Shown here: positions 17,086 to 26,065 of the stretch, piece after piece
How positions within the stretch are numbered: position 1 is the stretch's first letter
How the letters are laid out: every line of letters starts with the position of its first letter
Source of the DNA: Opitutaceae bacterium
GTDB taxonomy: Bacteria; Verrucomicrobiota; Verrucomicrobiia; Opitutales; Opitutaceae
Reading direction: 5' to 3'
Assembly (NCBI GenBank): GCA_016794665.1
Contig: JAEUHB010000162.1
Span: 1-64,000 of the forward strand
Length of the DNA stretch: 64,000 nt
Translations under genes and position numbers: made by a program
The notes under the pieces: model-generated
Told to the model about the DNA's origin: nothing
Seen by the model: the letters and a program-made list of their open reading frames with translations, nothing else
The model's database searches: none

Positions 17086-17532
17086 TCAGGCCTCGATCGC
17101 CTGGCCACCGGCCTGCTCGATCTTGGCCTTGGCGGAACCCGAGAACTTGGTGGCAGTAATCTTGAGGGCGCGCTTCAGTTCGCCATCGCCAAGAATCTTG
17201 ACGGTGGTCTCGCCAGAGCGGAGGAGGCCGGCCGCGATGAGCTGCTGCACCCCGACCTCGGTGACCGAGGCGTCGATGCGTTCAAGATCGCCGACGTTGA
17301 CGACCGGATATTCAACCCGGAAGCGGAAGTTGCTGAAGCCGCGATGCGGGAGCTTGCGGTAGAGCGGCATCTGGCCGCCTTCGAAGCCGGGGCGGATGCT
17401 GCCGCCGGAACGGGCCGTCTGTCCCTTGCCACCGCGGCCAGAGGTCTTGCCGCGGCCGCTGCCTTCGCCGCGGCCGACACGCTTGCGGCGGTGCGTGGCA
17501 CCGGGAGTATTCTTGAGTTCGTGGAGTCTCAT
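17086..17532 (-). CDS. rplO: 50S ribosomal protein L15
   Basis: 148 residues. It starts MRLHELKNTPGATHRRKRVGRG with the Gly/Arg-rich rRNA-threading segment (GRGKTSGRGGKGQTARSGG) and FEGGQMPLYRKLPHRGF. It directly follows rpsE (69 bp). The rpmD (L30) gene that normally lies between them is missing. Confidence 0.97.
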   Translation of the reverse strand: MRLHELKNTPGATHRRKRVGRGEGSGRGKTSGRGGKGQTARSGGSIRPGFEGGQMPLYRKLPHRGFSNFRFRVEYPVVNVGDLERIDASVTEVGVQQLIAAGLLRSGETTVKILGDGELKRALKITATKFSGSAKAKIEQAGGQAIEA

Positions 17533-17601
17533 TTGGTTTCCTGATTTGGCGCCCCGGGCGCAGGCGCGCGGGACTCGGAGTGAATTGAGGGAGCGGGAAT
17601 C

Positions 17602-18234
17602 TTAGCTGGCACGACGAACCGCGGTGATGGCATCCGGCAGGCGGAGCTGGCGCAAACCATCGAGCGTGGCGTGGACGACGGCGATGTGGTTCGAGGAACC
17701 CATCGACTTGGTGAGGACGTTTTTCACGCCCGCAGCCTCGAGCACCGCGCGCACGCCACCGCCGGCGATAAGACCGGTGCCGGGTGAGGCGGGCTTGAGC
17801 AAGACCCGGCCGCCGTCGGCGTGGCCGAGGACATCGTGCGGGATCGTATCGCCCTTGAGGTTGACGGAAACGAGATGCTTGTGAGCGTTCGCGGTCCCCT
17901 TTTTGATGGCGTCGGGAACCTCGTTGGCCTTGCCGTAGCCGATGCCAACCTTGCCCTTGCCGTCGCCGACAACGGCGAGGGCGGCAAAAGAGAAACGGCG
18001 TCCGCCCTTCACGACCTTGGCGCACCGGTTGATGAACACGACCTTTTCGATCATCGTCGGGCCGTCGCCCTCGGGCTTGGCGTCACGATTGTCGCGGCGC
18101 GGGCCACGGTTGCCACCAGGGCCGTCGCGGCGCGGGCCACGGTTAGGACGGTGTTCACGATGGGGACGCTCGGGAGCGGCCGCTTCGGCTACGGGAGCGG
18201 GTGTGGTTTCGGGCGCGGAATTTTCAGTGCTCAT
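17602..18234 (-). CDS. rpsE: 30S ribosomal protein S5 with Arg/Gly/Pro-rich N-terminal extension
   Basis: 210 residues from the ATG at 18234 ([10 protein letters not shown]). The S5 core begins near residue 60 ([23 protein letters not shown]) and includes [14 protein letters not shown] and [21 protein letters not shown], the region involved in decoding accuracy. The first ~58 residues form an unusual acidic-then-RG-rich tail ([20 protein letters not shown]). The longer open frame upstream was rejected because it overlaps rplR. Confidence 0.96.
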   Translation of the reverse strand: MSTENSAPETTPAPVAEAAAPERPHREHRPNRGPRRDGPGGNRGPRRDNRDAKPEGDGPTMIEKVVFINRCAKVVKGGRRFSFAALAVVGDGKGKVGIGYGKANEVPDAIKKGTANAHKHLVSVNLKGDTIPHDVLGHADGGRVLLKPASPGTGLIAGGGVRAVLEAAGVKNVLTKSMGSSNHIAVVHATLDGLRQLRLPDAITAVRRAS

Positions 18235-18247
18235 GCAGGGCGTGATT

Positions 18248-18616
18248 TTAGAACGTGAGGCCGCCTTCGCGGGCCGCTTCGGCAAAGGCCTTGACCTTGC
18301 CGTGATAGGGTGCGCCCGCGCGATCGAACACGACCAGGGCGAGGCCGGCGGACTTGGCCTTCTGGGCAAAGGCCACACCGAGGGCTTTGCCCCCGGCGAT
18401 GTTGGCCTTGATTTTCTGCGCCCGGAGCGCGGGATCGAGGCTCGAGAGGAACGCGAGCGTGCGACCCGCGTCGTCGTCGATCGCCTGCGCGTAAATGTGC
18501 TTGGCGGTGAAACGGACGGCGAGGCGGGGACGCGCGGCCGAGCCCTTCACCTTCTTGCGGATGCGCCAGCGGCGGTTCTGGAGGAGGCGCGCCTTCGTGG
18601 TGGTCTTGTTGCTCAT
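18248..18616 (-). CDS. rplR: 50S ribosomal protein L18
   Basis: 122 residues, the normal length. 5S rRNA-binding protein with [43 protein letters not shown] and [25 protein letters not shown]. It has a good Shine-Dalgarno (AAGGAG, 7 nt before the ATG) overlapping the rplF stop. Confidence 0.97.
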   Translation of the reverse strand: MSNKTTTKARLLQNRRWRIRKKVKGSAARPRLAVRFTAKHIYAQAIDDDAGRTLAFLSSLDPALRAQKIKANIAGGKALGVAFAQKAKSAGLALVVFDRAGAPYHGKVKAFAEAAREGGLTF

Positions 18617-18627
18617 GGGTGGTCTCC

Positions 18628-19164
18628 TTAGGCGACGGTCTTGCCTTCCTTGCGACGAACACGCTCGCCGACGATGCGCACGCCCTTACCCTTGTAAGGC
18701 TCCGGCGGATAATAGCTGCGAATTTCAGCCGTGACCGCTCCGACGAGCTGCTTGTCGGCGCCCTCGACCTTGATCTTGGTTTGGTCGGCCACGGTAATCT
18801 TGATGCCGGCCGGCACGTTCATCAGGATCGGGTGGGAGTAGCCCAGCGCGAGATCGAGGACGCTGCCCTTCAGGTTGGCCTTGAAGCCGACGCCTTGGAT
18901 TTCGAGGTCCTTGACGTAGCCTTCGGTCACCCCCTGAACCATGCCCGCCACAATTGAGCGGGCGGTGCCGAACATGGCGCGGGCGAAACGGCTGTCGTCC
19001 GCCGGGGCGAAGGTGACTTGCTTATCGGCCACGCTGATGCGGACGGCCGGAGCGAAGGTCTTCTCGACCTTGCCCTTGGGGCCCTCGACGAGGACGGCGC
19101 CGCCATTGACGGTGACCTTGACCTTGTCCGGGATGGAAACGGGTTTTTTGCCGATGCGGCTCAT
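18628..19164 (-). CDS. rplF: 50S ribosomal protein L6
   Basis: 178 residues from the ATG at 19164 (MSRIGKKPVSIPDKVKV). Two L6 folds, ending in the family signature PPEPYKGKGVRIVGERVRRKEGK. Located at the factor-binding site near the sarcin-ricin loop. The upstream in-frame extension overlaps the intergenic region and is not family-like. Confidence 0.97.
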   Translation of the reverse strand: MSRIGKKPVSIPDKVKVTVNGGAVLVEGPKGKVEKTFAPAVRISVADKQVTFAPADDSRFARAMFGTARSIVAGMVQGVTEGYVKDLEIQGVGFKANLKGSVLDLALGYSHPILMNVPAGIKITVADQTKIKVEGADKQLVGAVTAEIRSYYPPEPYKGKGVRIVGERVRRKEGKTVA

Positions 19165-19193
19165 GATGAGTGGTGACTGAGGCGACCTTTGGG

Positions 19194-19586
19194 TCACCAG
19201 ACGTTGCAGAGGAGTTCGCCACCGGCTTTCTGGCGGCGGCAATCGGCGTCCTTCATCAGGCCGCGCGAGGTGGAGAGGATGGCGATGCCGAGGCCGTTGA
19301 GGACACGGGGAATCTCAGAGTAGCCGCAATAGCGGCGGCGGCCCGGCGTCGAGACACGCGACATGCCGGTGATGGCGGGGGCACCGTCGACATACTTGAG
19401 GCGAACGACGACCGTCTTGTGCCCGCGGGCGTCGGTGGCGATCTGGTGGCCGGCAATATAGCCTTCGGTGTGCAGGATGGCGGCCAAGCTCTCCTTGAGA
19501 TTGGAATGCGGAACGGCGCACTGGTCGAGCCGCGCCATGGACGCGTTGCGGATGCGCGTCAGGAAATCGCTGATAGGATCTGTCAT
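19194..19586 (-). CDS. rpsH: 30S ribosomal protein S8
   Basis: 130 residues from the ATG at 19586 (MTDPISDFLTRIRNA). The C-terminal signature is present as STSRGLMKDADCRRQKAGGELLCNVW. It binds 16S helix 21 and is the classical translational repressor of the spc operon. Family members usually begin at this Met. Confidence 0.97.
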   Translation of the reverse strand: MTDPISDFLTRIRNASMARLDQCAVPHSNLKESLAAILHTEGYIAGHQIATDARGHKTVVVRLKYVDGAPAITGMSRVSTPGRRRYCGYSEIPRVLNGLGIAILSTSRGLMKDADCRRQKAGGELLCNVW

Positions 19587-19665
19587 GATGGATGTTGTTT
19601 TGGCAGGCCGCGGGTCATATCCTGTGCGCAGGGTGCGCACTCACTCCCGCCAGCCAGAAATCTGT

Positions 19666-19971
19666 TTACCAAGAGGACTTCGTGACCCCAGGGATCTTCC
19701 CGGCAAGGGCGAGTTCGCGGAAGGTTAGGCGCGAGACGCCGAACTTGCGCTTGTAGCCCCGCGGGCGGCCGCTCAGGGCGCAGCGGTTGCGGATGCGGCT
19801 GGGCGCGGAGTTGCGCGGCAGCTTCTGGAGCTTGCGCTGTGCGGCGTGAAATTCTTCGTCCGAGGTGGATGGACTGATCAGGATGGCCTTCAGCTCGGCG
19901 CGCTTGGCGGCGAACTTGGCGGCAAGGGCGATGCGTTTCTTGTTACGCTCGATGGCAGATGTCTTCGGCAT
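19666..19971 (-). CDS. rpsN: 30S ribosomal protein S14 (zinc-independent long form)
   Basis: 101 residues from the ATG at 19971 ([13 protein letters not shown]). The long form ends with [38 protein letters not shown] and lacks the CxxC pairs of the short zinc form. Start chosen from family length; upstream frame rejected. The 79-bp gap to rpsH shows nothing clear. Confidence 0.97.
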   Translation of the reverse strand: MPKTSAIERNKKRIALAAKFAAKRAELKAILISPSTSDEEFHAAQRKLQKLPRNSAPSRIRNRCALSGRPRGYKRKFGVSRLTFRELALAGKIPGVTKSSW

Positions 19972-19993
19972 GGCGGTCGGTAGGTGGCTTGGT

Positions 19994-20566
19994 TCAGGCG
20001 GCGGTCTTGGCAGCCGGCGCATCGGAGCGGCGGAAAGGCATCCCGAGCAAGCGGAGCAGCTCACGACCCTCTTCGTCGGTCTCAGCAGTGGTGACAAAAG
20101 TGATGTCGAGCCCCATGGTCTTCTTCACGTTTTCGACCGTGATCTCCGGGAAAATCGTGAAGTCGGTGATGCCGAGATTGTAATTGCCCTGACCATCGAA
20201 CTTGGAGGGCACCCCGCGGAAGTCGCGGATCGTGGGGAGCGCCACCGCAATCAGGCGGTAGAGGAATTCCCACATGTTGTTACCCCGGAGGGTCACGCTG
20301 CAGCCGACGATTTGGTTGGGCTTCAGCTTGAAGTTGGCGATGGCCTTCTTGTTGCGCTTTTGAATCGGCTTCTGACCCGCAATCAAGCCGAGGTCGCGGG
20401 CGATGTCGGCGATCTGGTTCTTATCCGCCTCGGAATCAATGCCGGTATTCAGGCAGATCTTCTCGAGCCGCGGCACCTCGTGAGGGTTCTTGTAACCGCG
20501 GGTCCGGGTCAGCTCGGGAATGATCTGCTCGATGTAGGCTTTCTTGAGGGATGGCGTGTAGCTCAT
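19994..20566 (-). CDS. rplE: 50S ribosomal protein L5
   Basis: 190 residues. It binds 5S rRNA and the P-site tRNA elbow. Signatures are [47 protein letters not shown] and [17 protein letters not shown] short Lys/Ala tail of ~10 residues follows. It is preceded by an unusually long 113-bp gap after rplX. Confidence 0.97.
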   Translation of the reverse strand: MSYTPSLKKAYIEQIIPELTRTRGYKNPHEVPRLEKICLNTGIDSEADKNQIADIARDLGLIAGQKPIQKRNKKAIANFKLKPNQIVGCSVTLRGNNMWEFLYRLIAVALPTIRDFRGVPSKFDGQGNYNLGITDFTIFPEITVENVKKTMGLDITFVTTAETDEEGRELLRLLGMPFRRSDAPAAKTAA

Positions 20567-20679
20567 GACAGGTGGCCCGCGATACCGACCGCAGGCGGAA
20601 AAGATAGGAGATGCGTGGAAAAAAGGTCAGTAACGCAGGCGACGAGGCCGGTTGGCAAGCGTGGTTTGAGGGCGGTCGC

Positions 20680-20958
20680 TCAGGAGGTGACCGCCGCGAC
20701 GATCTTCCGGCGCTTGCTGGCGTCGTAGACCTCCTTGAGCATCAGATTGCTGACGTGGATGGAGCCCTCCCGCTCGACGATGCCGCCGGGCTGGGTCTCG
20801 CTCCGCCGTTTCTCGTGGCGTTTGATCATTGCGACGCCCTCGACGCGGGCGCGATCCTTCGCAACAATCATCTCAAGGATTTTCCCGGTCTTTCCCTTGT
20901 GGGCGCCGGAGATCACGACGACGGTGTCGCCGCGTTTGACGTGGAATCGCTTCTTCAT
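20680..20958 (-). CDS. rplX: 50S ribosomal protein L24
   Basis: 92 residues with the KOW motif (KRGDTVVVISGAHKGKTGKIL) and MIKRHEKRRSETQPGGIVEREGSIHVSN. An assembly initiator of the large subunit. It starts 2 bp after the rplN stop, so it is coupled to rplN. The 113 bp after it (20567-20679) hold no gene. Confidence 0.97.
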   Translation of the reverse strand: MKKRFHVKRGDTVVVISGAHKGKTGKILEMIVAKDRARVEGVAMIKRHEKRRSETQPGGIVEREGSIHVSNLMLKEVYDASKRRKIVAAVTS

Positions 20959-20960
20959 GC

Positions 20961-21326
20961 TCAGAGGACCTCCGGGGCAAGCGAGATGATCTTCATGAAG
21001 TTCTTTGCACGAAGCTCACGGGCGACCGGCCCGAAAATGCGGGTGCCGCGGGGATTGTTGGTGGCGTCGATGAGGACGCAGGCATTGCTGTCGAACCGCA
21101 GGTAGCTGCCATCGGTCCGGCGCACCGGGTGCCGGGTGCGGACGATGACGGCTTTGGCGACCTCACCTTTTTTGACCGTCGCGTCGGTGGTGCTTTCCTT
21201 GATGTGGACGGTGATGATGTCGCCTACGCCGGCGGTGTCCGTGTTCTGACCCATTTTGGAGATCATGGCGGCACGGCGGGCGCCGGTGTTGTCGGCGACT
21301 TCAATGATGGAGCGCAGTTGAATCAT
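20961..21326 (-). CDS. rplN: 50S ribosomal protein L14
   Basis: 121 residues, the normal length. It starts [19 protein letters not shown] and has [29 protein letters not shown] and [24 protein letters not shown]. It has a clear Shine-Dalgarno (AGGAG). First gene of the spc segment. Confidence 0.97.
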   Translation of the reverse strand: MIQLRSIIEVADNTGARRAAMISKMGQNTDTAGVGDIITVHIKESTTDATVKKGEVAKAVIVRTRHPVRRTDGSYLRFDSNACVLIDATNNPRGTRIFGPVARELRAKNFMKIISLAPEVL

Positions 21327-21362
21327 GGCAGGGACTCCTGTTGGTTTGATGCAGGGCAGGGC

Positions 21363-21731
21363 TCAAGCGACGGGCGCGGAAGCCTCAGCGGTGGGTTTGG
21401 TGATCTTGGTGGGCACAGCGGCGGCAACATCCGTCTCGCTGACGGCGGCGCCCTCGGCGACAACGGCCTTGTGCAAAACCCGGACGACCCGCCAGCGCTT
21501 CAGCCGGCTGATCGGGCGGGTCTCCATGACCTCGACTTGATCACCGACCGCGGTCTCGTTCTTCTCGTCGTGGACGTGAAGCACAGTCTGGCGGTTGACA
21601 ACCTTGTGGAAAAGCGGGTGCGGCCGCTTGTAGGCGACGGTGACCTTGATCGACTTGTTGCCGGAGCGGCTGGTGACAAAGCCGATTTGGACTCTGCGGA
21701 GGGAGCGGTCGGACGCGGTGGCGTTGGACAT
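21363..21731 (-). CDS. rpsQ: 30S ribosomal protein S17 with C-terminal extension
   Basis: 122 residues from the ATG at 21731 (MSNATASDRSLRRVQIGFV). The OB-fold core runs to ~residue 90 (SIKVTVAYKRPHPLFHKVVNRQTVLHVHDEKNE; DQVEVMETRPISRLKRWRVVRVL). The last ~30 residues (AEGAAVSETDVAAAVPTK and on) are an Ala/Val/Glu-rich tail beyond the usual 85-90 residues. Confidence 0.96.
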   Translation of the reverse strand: MSNATASDRSLRRVQIGFVTSRSGNKSIKVTVAYKRPHPLFHKVVNRQTVLHVHDEKNETAVGDQVEVMETRPISRLKRWRVVRVLHKAVVAEGAAVSETDVAAAVPTKITKPTAEASAPVA

Positions 21732-21744
21732 GGCGGAAGGCGGT

Positions 21745-21951
21745 TTAGGCGGCGGGCTTGGAGCCACGCTGCTTTTCGTTCAAAATGGTGAGCAGGCGGG
21801 CGATATCCTTGCGGAGCGCGCGGAACATGTGCGGTTTCTCAACTTGGCCGGTGTTCTTCCTCAGGCGGAGCTGGAGAAGCTCGTCGCGCTTCTCCTTGAT
21901 CTTGGTGTTGATCTCGGCGGGCGAGAGTTCGCGGATTTCTTTCGCATGCAT
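21745..21951 (-). CDS. rpmC: 50S ribosomal protein L29
   Basis: 68 residues. [60 protein letters not shown] is a full L29 helical hairpin. It sits near the tunnel exit. Order rplP-rpmC-rpsQ is as expected, 27 bp after rplP. Confidence 0.96.
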   Translation of the reverse strand: MHAKEIRELSPAEINTKIKEKRDELLQLRLRKNTGQVEKPHMFRALRKDIARLLTILNEKQRGSKPAA

Positions 21952-21978
21952 GGCGGGACGGGGACGAAGGAGGTGAGA

Positions 21979-22389
21979 TCAGGCGCGCTGGATGAAGCGG
22001 CAGTGGAAGGGCAGCTTGGCGTCGGCAAGGCGGAAGGCCTCCTTGGCGATCGTGGCGGGGACACCGGCCAGCTCGAAGAGCACGGCGCCCGGACGGATCA
22101 CGGCGACGTAGTATTCGACCGGGCCTTTGCCCTGGCCCATGCGCACCTCGGCGGGTTTCTTGGTGACCGGCTTGTGCGGGAAGACACGGATCCAGAGCTT
22201 GCCCTTGCGCTTCAGGTGGCGGGAGATCGCGACGCGGGCCGCCTCGATTTGCTGGCCGGTCATGGGTCCGCGGGTGAGCGACTGCAGGCCGAATTCGCCA
22301 AAAGCGATCGTATTGCCGCGCTTGGCGTTGCCGGCGCGGGAGCCTTTCATCCACTTGCGGTATTTGGTGCGGGCGGGTGCGAGAGCCAT
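21979..22389 (-). CDS. rplP: 50S ribosomal protein L16
   Basis: 136 residues. [42 protein letters not shown] and [30 protein letters not shown] are family signatures, including the conserved Arg region that is hydroxylated in some bacteria. Its ATG is immediately preceded by the AT-rich repeat at 22392-22425 and lacks a Shine-Dalgarno. Confidence 0.97.
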   Translation of the reverse strand: MALAPARTKYRKWMKGSRAGNAKRGNTIAFGEFGLQSLTRGPMTGQQIEAARVAISRHLKRKGKLWIRVFPHKPVTKKPAEVRMGQGKGPVEYYVAVIRPGAVLFELAGVPATIAKEAFRLADAKLPFHCRFIQRA

Positions 22390-22391
22390 GG

Positions 22392-22485
22392 TGATTTTAG
22401 ATTTTGGATTTTCGATTCCCGATTGCCGCCCTGATTTTCCGGCGCTCAGCGCCCATTGGGAAATCGAGGATCAGCGCTCGAAAAC
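22392..22485. repeat. AT-rich repeat pair between rpsC and rplP
   Basis: 22392-22425 has gattttag, gattttgg and gattttcg units. 22469-22485 has looser, partly inverted units (gggaaatcgagg and on). They fill the 100-bp gap, with the main copy abutting the rplP start codon. Confidence 0.6.
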
Positions 22486-22489
22486 TACA

Positions 22490-23122
22490 TCAATTGTTGT
22501 CGGCCTCTTTTTTGCAGATCCAGCACTTGACGCCGATCTTGCCGTAGACCGTCAGCGCCTCGGCGAACCCGTAGTCGATGTTCTCGCGCAGGGTGTGCAG
22601 CGGCACGCGGCCCTTGCGCTGCCACTCGCGGCGGGCGATGTCCGCGCCGCCAAGGCGGCCGGAACACTGGATGCGGATGCCTTCGGCGCCGAGCGCCATG
22701 GCCATCTCGACCGCCTTCTTCATGGCGCGGCGGAAAGCGATGCGGCGCTCGAGCTGGAGGGCGACGTTCTCGGCGACGAGCGCCGCCTCGATCTCGGGCT
22801 TCTTCACCTCTTGGATATCAAGGAGGATCTCCTTGCCGGTGAGCTTCGCGAGCTCCTCCTTAATCTTCTCGATTTCCTGTCCCTTGCGGCCGATGACAAT
22901 GCCGGGGCGGGCGGTGTAAATCTTGACGCGGACACGGCTAGAGGCGCGCTCGATGAAGATGCGCGGCACGCTGGCCTGCTTCAATTTCTCCATCAGCTTG
23001 GAGCGGATGAGCTGATCCTCGGCAAGGAGCTTGCCAAAGTCCTTTTTCGTGGCGAACCAGCGAGACTGCCAGTTGCGGCGGACGGCGAGGCGGAAGCCGG
23101 TGGGATTGGTTTTCTGGCCCAT
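22490..23122 (-). CDS. rpsC: 30S ribosomal protein S3
   Basis: 210 residues. It starts [12 protein letters not shown] and has a KH domain ([20 protein letters not shown], ~75-94) and the C-terminal [20 protein letters not shown] and [20 protein letters not shown]. It lines the mRNA entry tunnel. 11 bp after rplV. Confidence 0.97.
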   Translation of the reverse strand: MGQKTNPTGFRLAVRRNWQSRWFATKKDFGKLLAEDQLIRSKLMEKLKQASVPRIFIERASSRVRVKIYTARPGIVIGRKGQEIEKIKEELAKLTGKEILLDIQEVKKPEIEAALVAENVALQLERRIAFRRAMKKAVEMAMALGAEGIRIQCSGRLGGADIARREWQRKGRVPLHTLRENIDYGFAEALTVYGKIGVKCWICKKEADNN

Positions 23123-23133
23123 GGAGAGTGCGA

Positions 23134-23478
23134 TTAGGAGTTGGTCTGGCCGTCCGACAGCACGATGGTGATGTGCGACATCTTCTTGCGGCGGGGCATG
23201 GCGGTGCCGCGGGCACCGGCCTTGAAGCGCTTGAGCACGGGACCGTTGTCCACGATGGCGGACTTCACGGTGAGGCCGTCAGCGGCGAGGTTGTTATTGT
23301 TCTCCGCATTGGCGATCGCGCTGCGCAGCGTGCAAGCGATAAGGCGGGCGCTCTTGCGAGGCACGAGGTCGAGATACTGCACGGCCCACTGGGCCTTGCG
23401 ACCTTGGATGGTGCGGGCGACCTCGCGGACTTTTTTCGGGGACATCCGCGCGTTGCGGGTGATGGCTTGGACTTCCAT
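23134..23478 (-). CDS. rplV: 50S ribosomal protein L22
   Basis: 114 residues from the ATG at 23478 ([21 protein letters not shown]). The beta-hairpin reaching into the exit tunnel ends with [23 protein letters not shown]. The upstream in-frame residues (SNSSKPSPSKNERAG) are translated intergenic sequence. It is separated from rpsS by a non-ribosomal gene, which is unusual. Confidence 0.96.
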   Translation of the reverse strand: MEVQAITRNARMSPKKVREVARTIQGRKAQWAVQYLDLVPRKSARLIACTLRSAIANAENNNNLAADGLTVKSAIVDNGPVLKRFKAGARGTAMPRRKKMSHITIVLSDGQTNS

Positions 23479-23557
23479 GTGGATAGATGATGATTCCGGT
23501 TGAACCGGCGACAGCGGACCCGACGGGCGGGGCCCTGCCCTTTCGTTTTTGCTGGGA

Positions 23558-23914
23558 CTAGGTTTTGATGAGTTTGACACTGGCGACATCGCCGGCGCGG
23601 ACGGCCCGGCGCGGCGCCAGGCTGACGATCAGGGCGGCGCTGCAAGCGGGCCGCACTTCGACCATGAGAATCTCGGCGACCTCTTCGGAACCTCGCGAGA
23701 CACGGCACACCATGCCCTGGCGCAAGCCGGCATCGAAGCCTCGGTCGAGCAGCACGAGATCGGCGACCCGAGCCGGCTGGACGGCCACTACCGCCGCGGC
23801 GGGCGCCGCCACGGCCGACGCCATGCCCAAGGACCCGAAACCGCCGAGCAAAGCCAGCACCGCCGCAGCACGGACGCGGCGGAAGGAGGAAAACGCTGGA
23901 GCGGAATTGATCAT
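23558..23914 (-). CDS. Small predicted secreted protein inserted in the S10 operon
   Basis: 118 residues, between rpsS (39 bp upstream) and rplV (79 bp downstream), same strand. The N terminus has a basic region and hydrophobic segment (RRVRAAAVLALLGGFGSLGMASAVAA), which looks like a Sec signal peptide with cleavage near residue 37. The mature part has the pattern DRGFDAGLRQGMVCRVSRG ... AEILMVEVRPACSAALIVSL ... VRAGDVASVKLIKT. This resembles the small beta-barrel unit in the C-terminal domains of MreC- and FlgT-like periplasmic proteins (G-x3-GL-x2-GM ... GD-x-V). I do not recognise a named family. A cell-envelope role is an inference. Confidence 0.6.
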   Translation of the reverse strand: MINSAPAFSSFRRVRAAAVLALLGGFGSLGMASAVAAPAAAVVAVQPARVADLVLLDRGFDAGLRQGMVCRVSRGSEEVAEILMVEVRPACSAALIVSLAPRRAVRAGDVASVKLIKT

Positions 23915-23953
23915 TGGATGCGGAGCGGGGACGTTCGGGACGACCGGGAGGCG

Positions 23954-24229
23954 TTAGATTTCCTTGCGGGTCATGCCACCGTGAGCCTTGAAGACGCGCG
24001 TGGGCGCGAACTCGCCGAGCTTGTGCCCGACCATGTTCTCGGTGACGTAGACAGCGACGAAGGCCTTGCCATTGTGGACGCTGAAGGTGTGGCCAATGAA
24101 ATCGGGAGTGATCGTCGATCGGCGGGACCAAGTCTGGATGGGCTTCTTGACGCCGGTCTTCGTCGCCTTCTCAATTTTCGCGAGCAGGTGGTAGTCGACG
24201 AAGAAACCTTTCTTGATGGAACGTGCCAT
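23954..24229 (-). CDS. rpsS: 30S ribosomal protein S19
   Basis: 91 residues. [69 protein letters not shown] are textbook S19. It binds the 16S 3' domain with S13. 18 bp after rplB. Confidence 0.97.
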   Translation of the reverse strand: MARSIKKGFFVDYHLLAKIEKATKTGVKKPIQTWSRRSTITPDFIGHTFSVHNGKAFVAVYVTENMVGHKLGEFAPTRVFKAHGGMTRKEI

Positions 24230-24247
24230 GGTGCGGGTAAGGCAGGG

Positions 24248-25111
24248 TTATTTCCGGCCACGCGGCTTGCGGCCGTTGTGGTGGACGATGATTTGGGAGG
24301 TGGACGGCTTCTTGCGCCGGCGCGTGACAAAGCCCTTGGCGAGCTGGCCCCACGGGGAGACGAGGTGCTGGCGACCACCGCCGCCCTTTGATTTGCCCTG
24401 ACCACCGCCGTTGGGGTGATCGACCGGGTTCATCGCCATGCCGCGGACGGTGGGACGGATGCCGAGCCAGCGCTTGCGGCCGGCTTTGCCCAGCGACTGG
24501 AGGTGATGATCCTCGTTGCCGACTTCGCCGATGGTGGCCCGGCAGGTGGCGTTGACCAAGCGCAGCTCTCCTGATGGCATCTTGAGCGTGGCTTTGCCTC
24601 CCTCGATCGCGACGAGCTCAAGGCTCGAGCCCGCGCTGCGCGCGAGCTGCGCGCCACGGCCAGGATAGAGTTCCACGCAATGCACGCGGGTGGCCGGCGG
24701 TATGATCGCGAGCGGGAAGTTGTTACCGACGGTGAAGTCGTTGGTCGTCGCCTTGTCGGAAGCGATGATCGTGTCACCGACCTTCAGTCCCTTGGGCGCC
24801 ACGATGTAGGACTTGGCGTCATTGTGCTGGACCAGCGCAAGATTGGCCGTGCGGTTCGGATCGTATTCGAGCGCGAGCACCTTGCCCGGCACGTCGCGGA
24901 CCGCGCGACGGAAGTCGATAACGCGATAGAGCCGCTTGTGGCCGCCGCCGCGGTGGCGGACGGTGACGCGGCCGTAGCAATTGCGTCCACCGTTCTTCTT
25001 GAGAGGCTCGGTCAAAGAGCGCTCGGGGCGCTTCTTCGAAAGGCCGGCCTGCATGTTGAGCGCCGTGAATCGGAGCGACGGCGTGAGGGGGCGGAAAGAT
25101 TTGATAGGCAT
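24248..25111 (-). CDS. rplB: 50S ribosomal protein L2
   Basis: 287 residues. Signatures are KSFRPLTPSLRF, GRVTVRHRGGGHKRLYRVIDFRR and the C-terminal VRGMAMNPVDHPNGGGQGKSKGG, with the histidine important for peptidyl-transferase assembly. Primary 23S rRNA binder. The insertion NFPLAIIPPATRVHCVELYPGRGAQLARSAG is normal. Confidence 0.97.
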   Translation of the reverse strand: MPIKSFRPLTPSLRFTALNMQAGLSKKRPERSLTEPLKKNGGRNCYGRVTVRHRGGGHKRLYRVIDFRRAVRDVPGKVLALEYDPNRTANLALVQHNDAKSYIVAPKGLKVGDTIIASDKATTNDFTVGNNFPLAIIPPATRVHCVELYPGRGAQLARSAGSSLELVAIEGGKATLKMPSGELRLVNATCRATIGEVGNEDHHLQSLGKAGRKRWLGIRPTVRGMAMNPVDHPNGGGQGKSKGGGGRQHLVSPWGQLAKGFVTRRRKKPSTSQIIVHHNGRKPRGRK

Positions 25112-25133
25112 GGCGGTATTTCCCCGAATCGGG

Positions 25134-25418
25134 TCAGGTGAGCTCGATTTTGTCGCCGGCCTTCAGCGTCACGATCGCCTTCTTGTAGTCCGAACCGACG
25201 ACGGGGCGGCCCTGGCGGGTGCGCCCTTTCTTGCCGCGGATCGTCATGGTGTTCACCCGGCGGACAGTCACCTTGAAGGTGTCCTCGACGGCCTGGGCGA
25301 TCTGGTGCTTGTTGGCGCGGATATCCACCTCGAACGTGTATTGGCCGAGCTCGGACGAAAGCTGGTTCGATTTCTCGGTGAGGCGCAGGTGATTCAGGAT
25401 GTGGATGGCATGCGTCAT
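25134..25418 (-). CDS. rplW: 50S ribosomal protein L23
   Basis: 94 residues. [53 protein letters not shown] is canonical. Docking site for trigger factor and SRP at the exit tunnel. It overlaps the rplD stop by 4 bp (ATGA). A strong AAGGAGGA Shine-Dalgarno lies within the last rplD codons. Confidence 0.97.
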   Translation of the reverse strand: MTHAIHILNHLRLTEKSNQLSSELGQYTFEVDIRANKHQIAQAVEDTFKVTVRRVNTMTIRGKKGRTRQGRPVVGSDYKKAIVTLKAGDKIELT

Positions 25419-26050
25419 TTGGAATCCTCCTTGGCGCGGCTGATGATGGTTTCGAGGGCCTTGGCGCTCACGATGATTTTGGAGTAGTCGGCCAAGTCGC
25501 GGGAATTGAGCAGCCGGGCCTCCTGCAGCCAGACCCGGGCGATGTTGCGCGAGGCACGCGAGGTCTCAGCGGCAAAGGGCGCGTCCACAAGGAGGAGCCG
25601 GCCGGCCGGGGCAATCCGCCCCAAGACCTCGTTGATGGCCTTGGTCTTATTCATCGCGGGATCAAACTGCTCGATGACGGCAATCTCTCCGGCGACGGCG
25701 CGGTCGAAAAGAGCGCGGCGAAAGGCCAGCGACTTGACCTTGGAATTGATTTTTTTCGAGAAGTCACGGGGCCGGGGACCAAAGACGACGCCACCACCCG
25801 CCCAGAGGGGCGAGCGGATGGAGCCGGCGCGCGCGCGGCCCGTGCCCTTTTGGCGCCAGGGCTTCTTGCCACCGCCGCGCACTTCGCCGCGGGTCTTCGT
25901 TGAGCGTGTGCCCTGCCGCTTGTTGGCATAGATGGCAACGATGGCTTCCTTCATGGCCTGCAAGCCCTTGTCGCCTTCGAATGTGGGAATCCCCTCGAAG
26001 TCGCGCTCGGTGCTGGTCTTGCCGTCGGAACTGAAAACGGTGAGTTTCAT
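25415..26050 (-). CDS. rplD: 50S ribosomal protein L4
   Basis: 211 residues. It has the long basic loop that reaches the exit tunnel ([48 protein letters not shown]). In E. coli L4 represses the S10 operon. 15 bp after rplC and coupled to rplW. Confidence 0.97.
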   Translation of the reverse strand: MKLTVFSSDGKTSTERDFEGIPTFEGDKGLQAMKEAIVAIYANKRQGTRSTKTRGEVRGGGKKPWRQKGTGRARAGSIRSPLWAGGGVVFGPRPRDFSKKINSKVKSLAFRRALFDRAVAGEIAVIEQFDPAMNKTKAINEVLGRIAPAGRLLLVDAPFAAETSRASRNIARVWLQEARLLNSRDLADYSKIIVSAKALETIISRAKEDSK

Positions 26051-26065
26051 GGCGGTCGATGCTGG

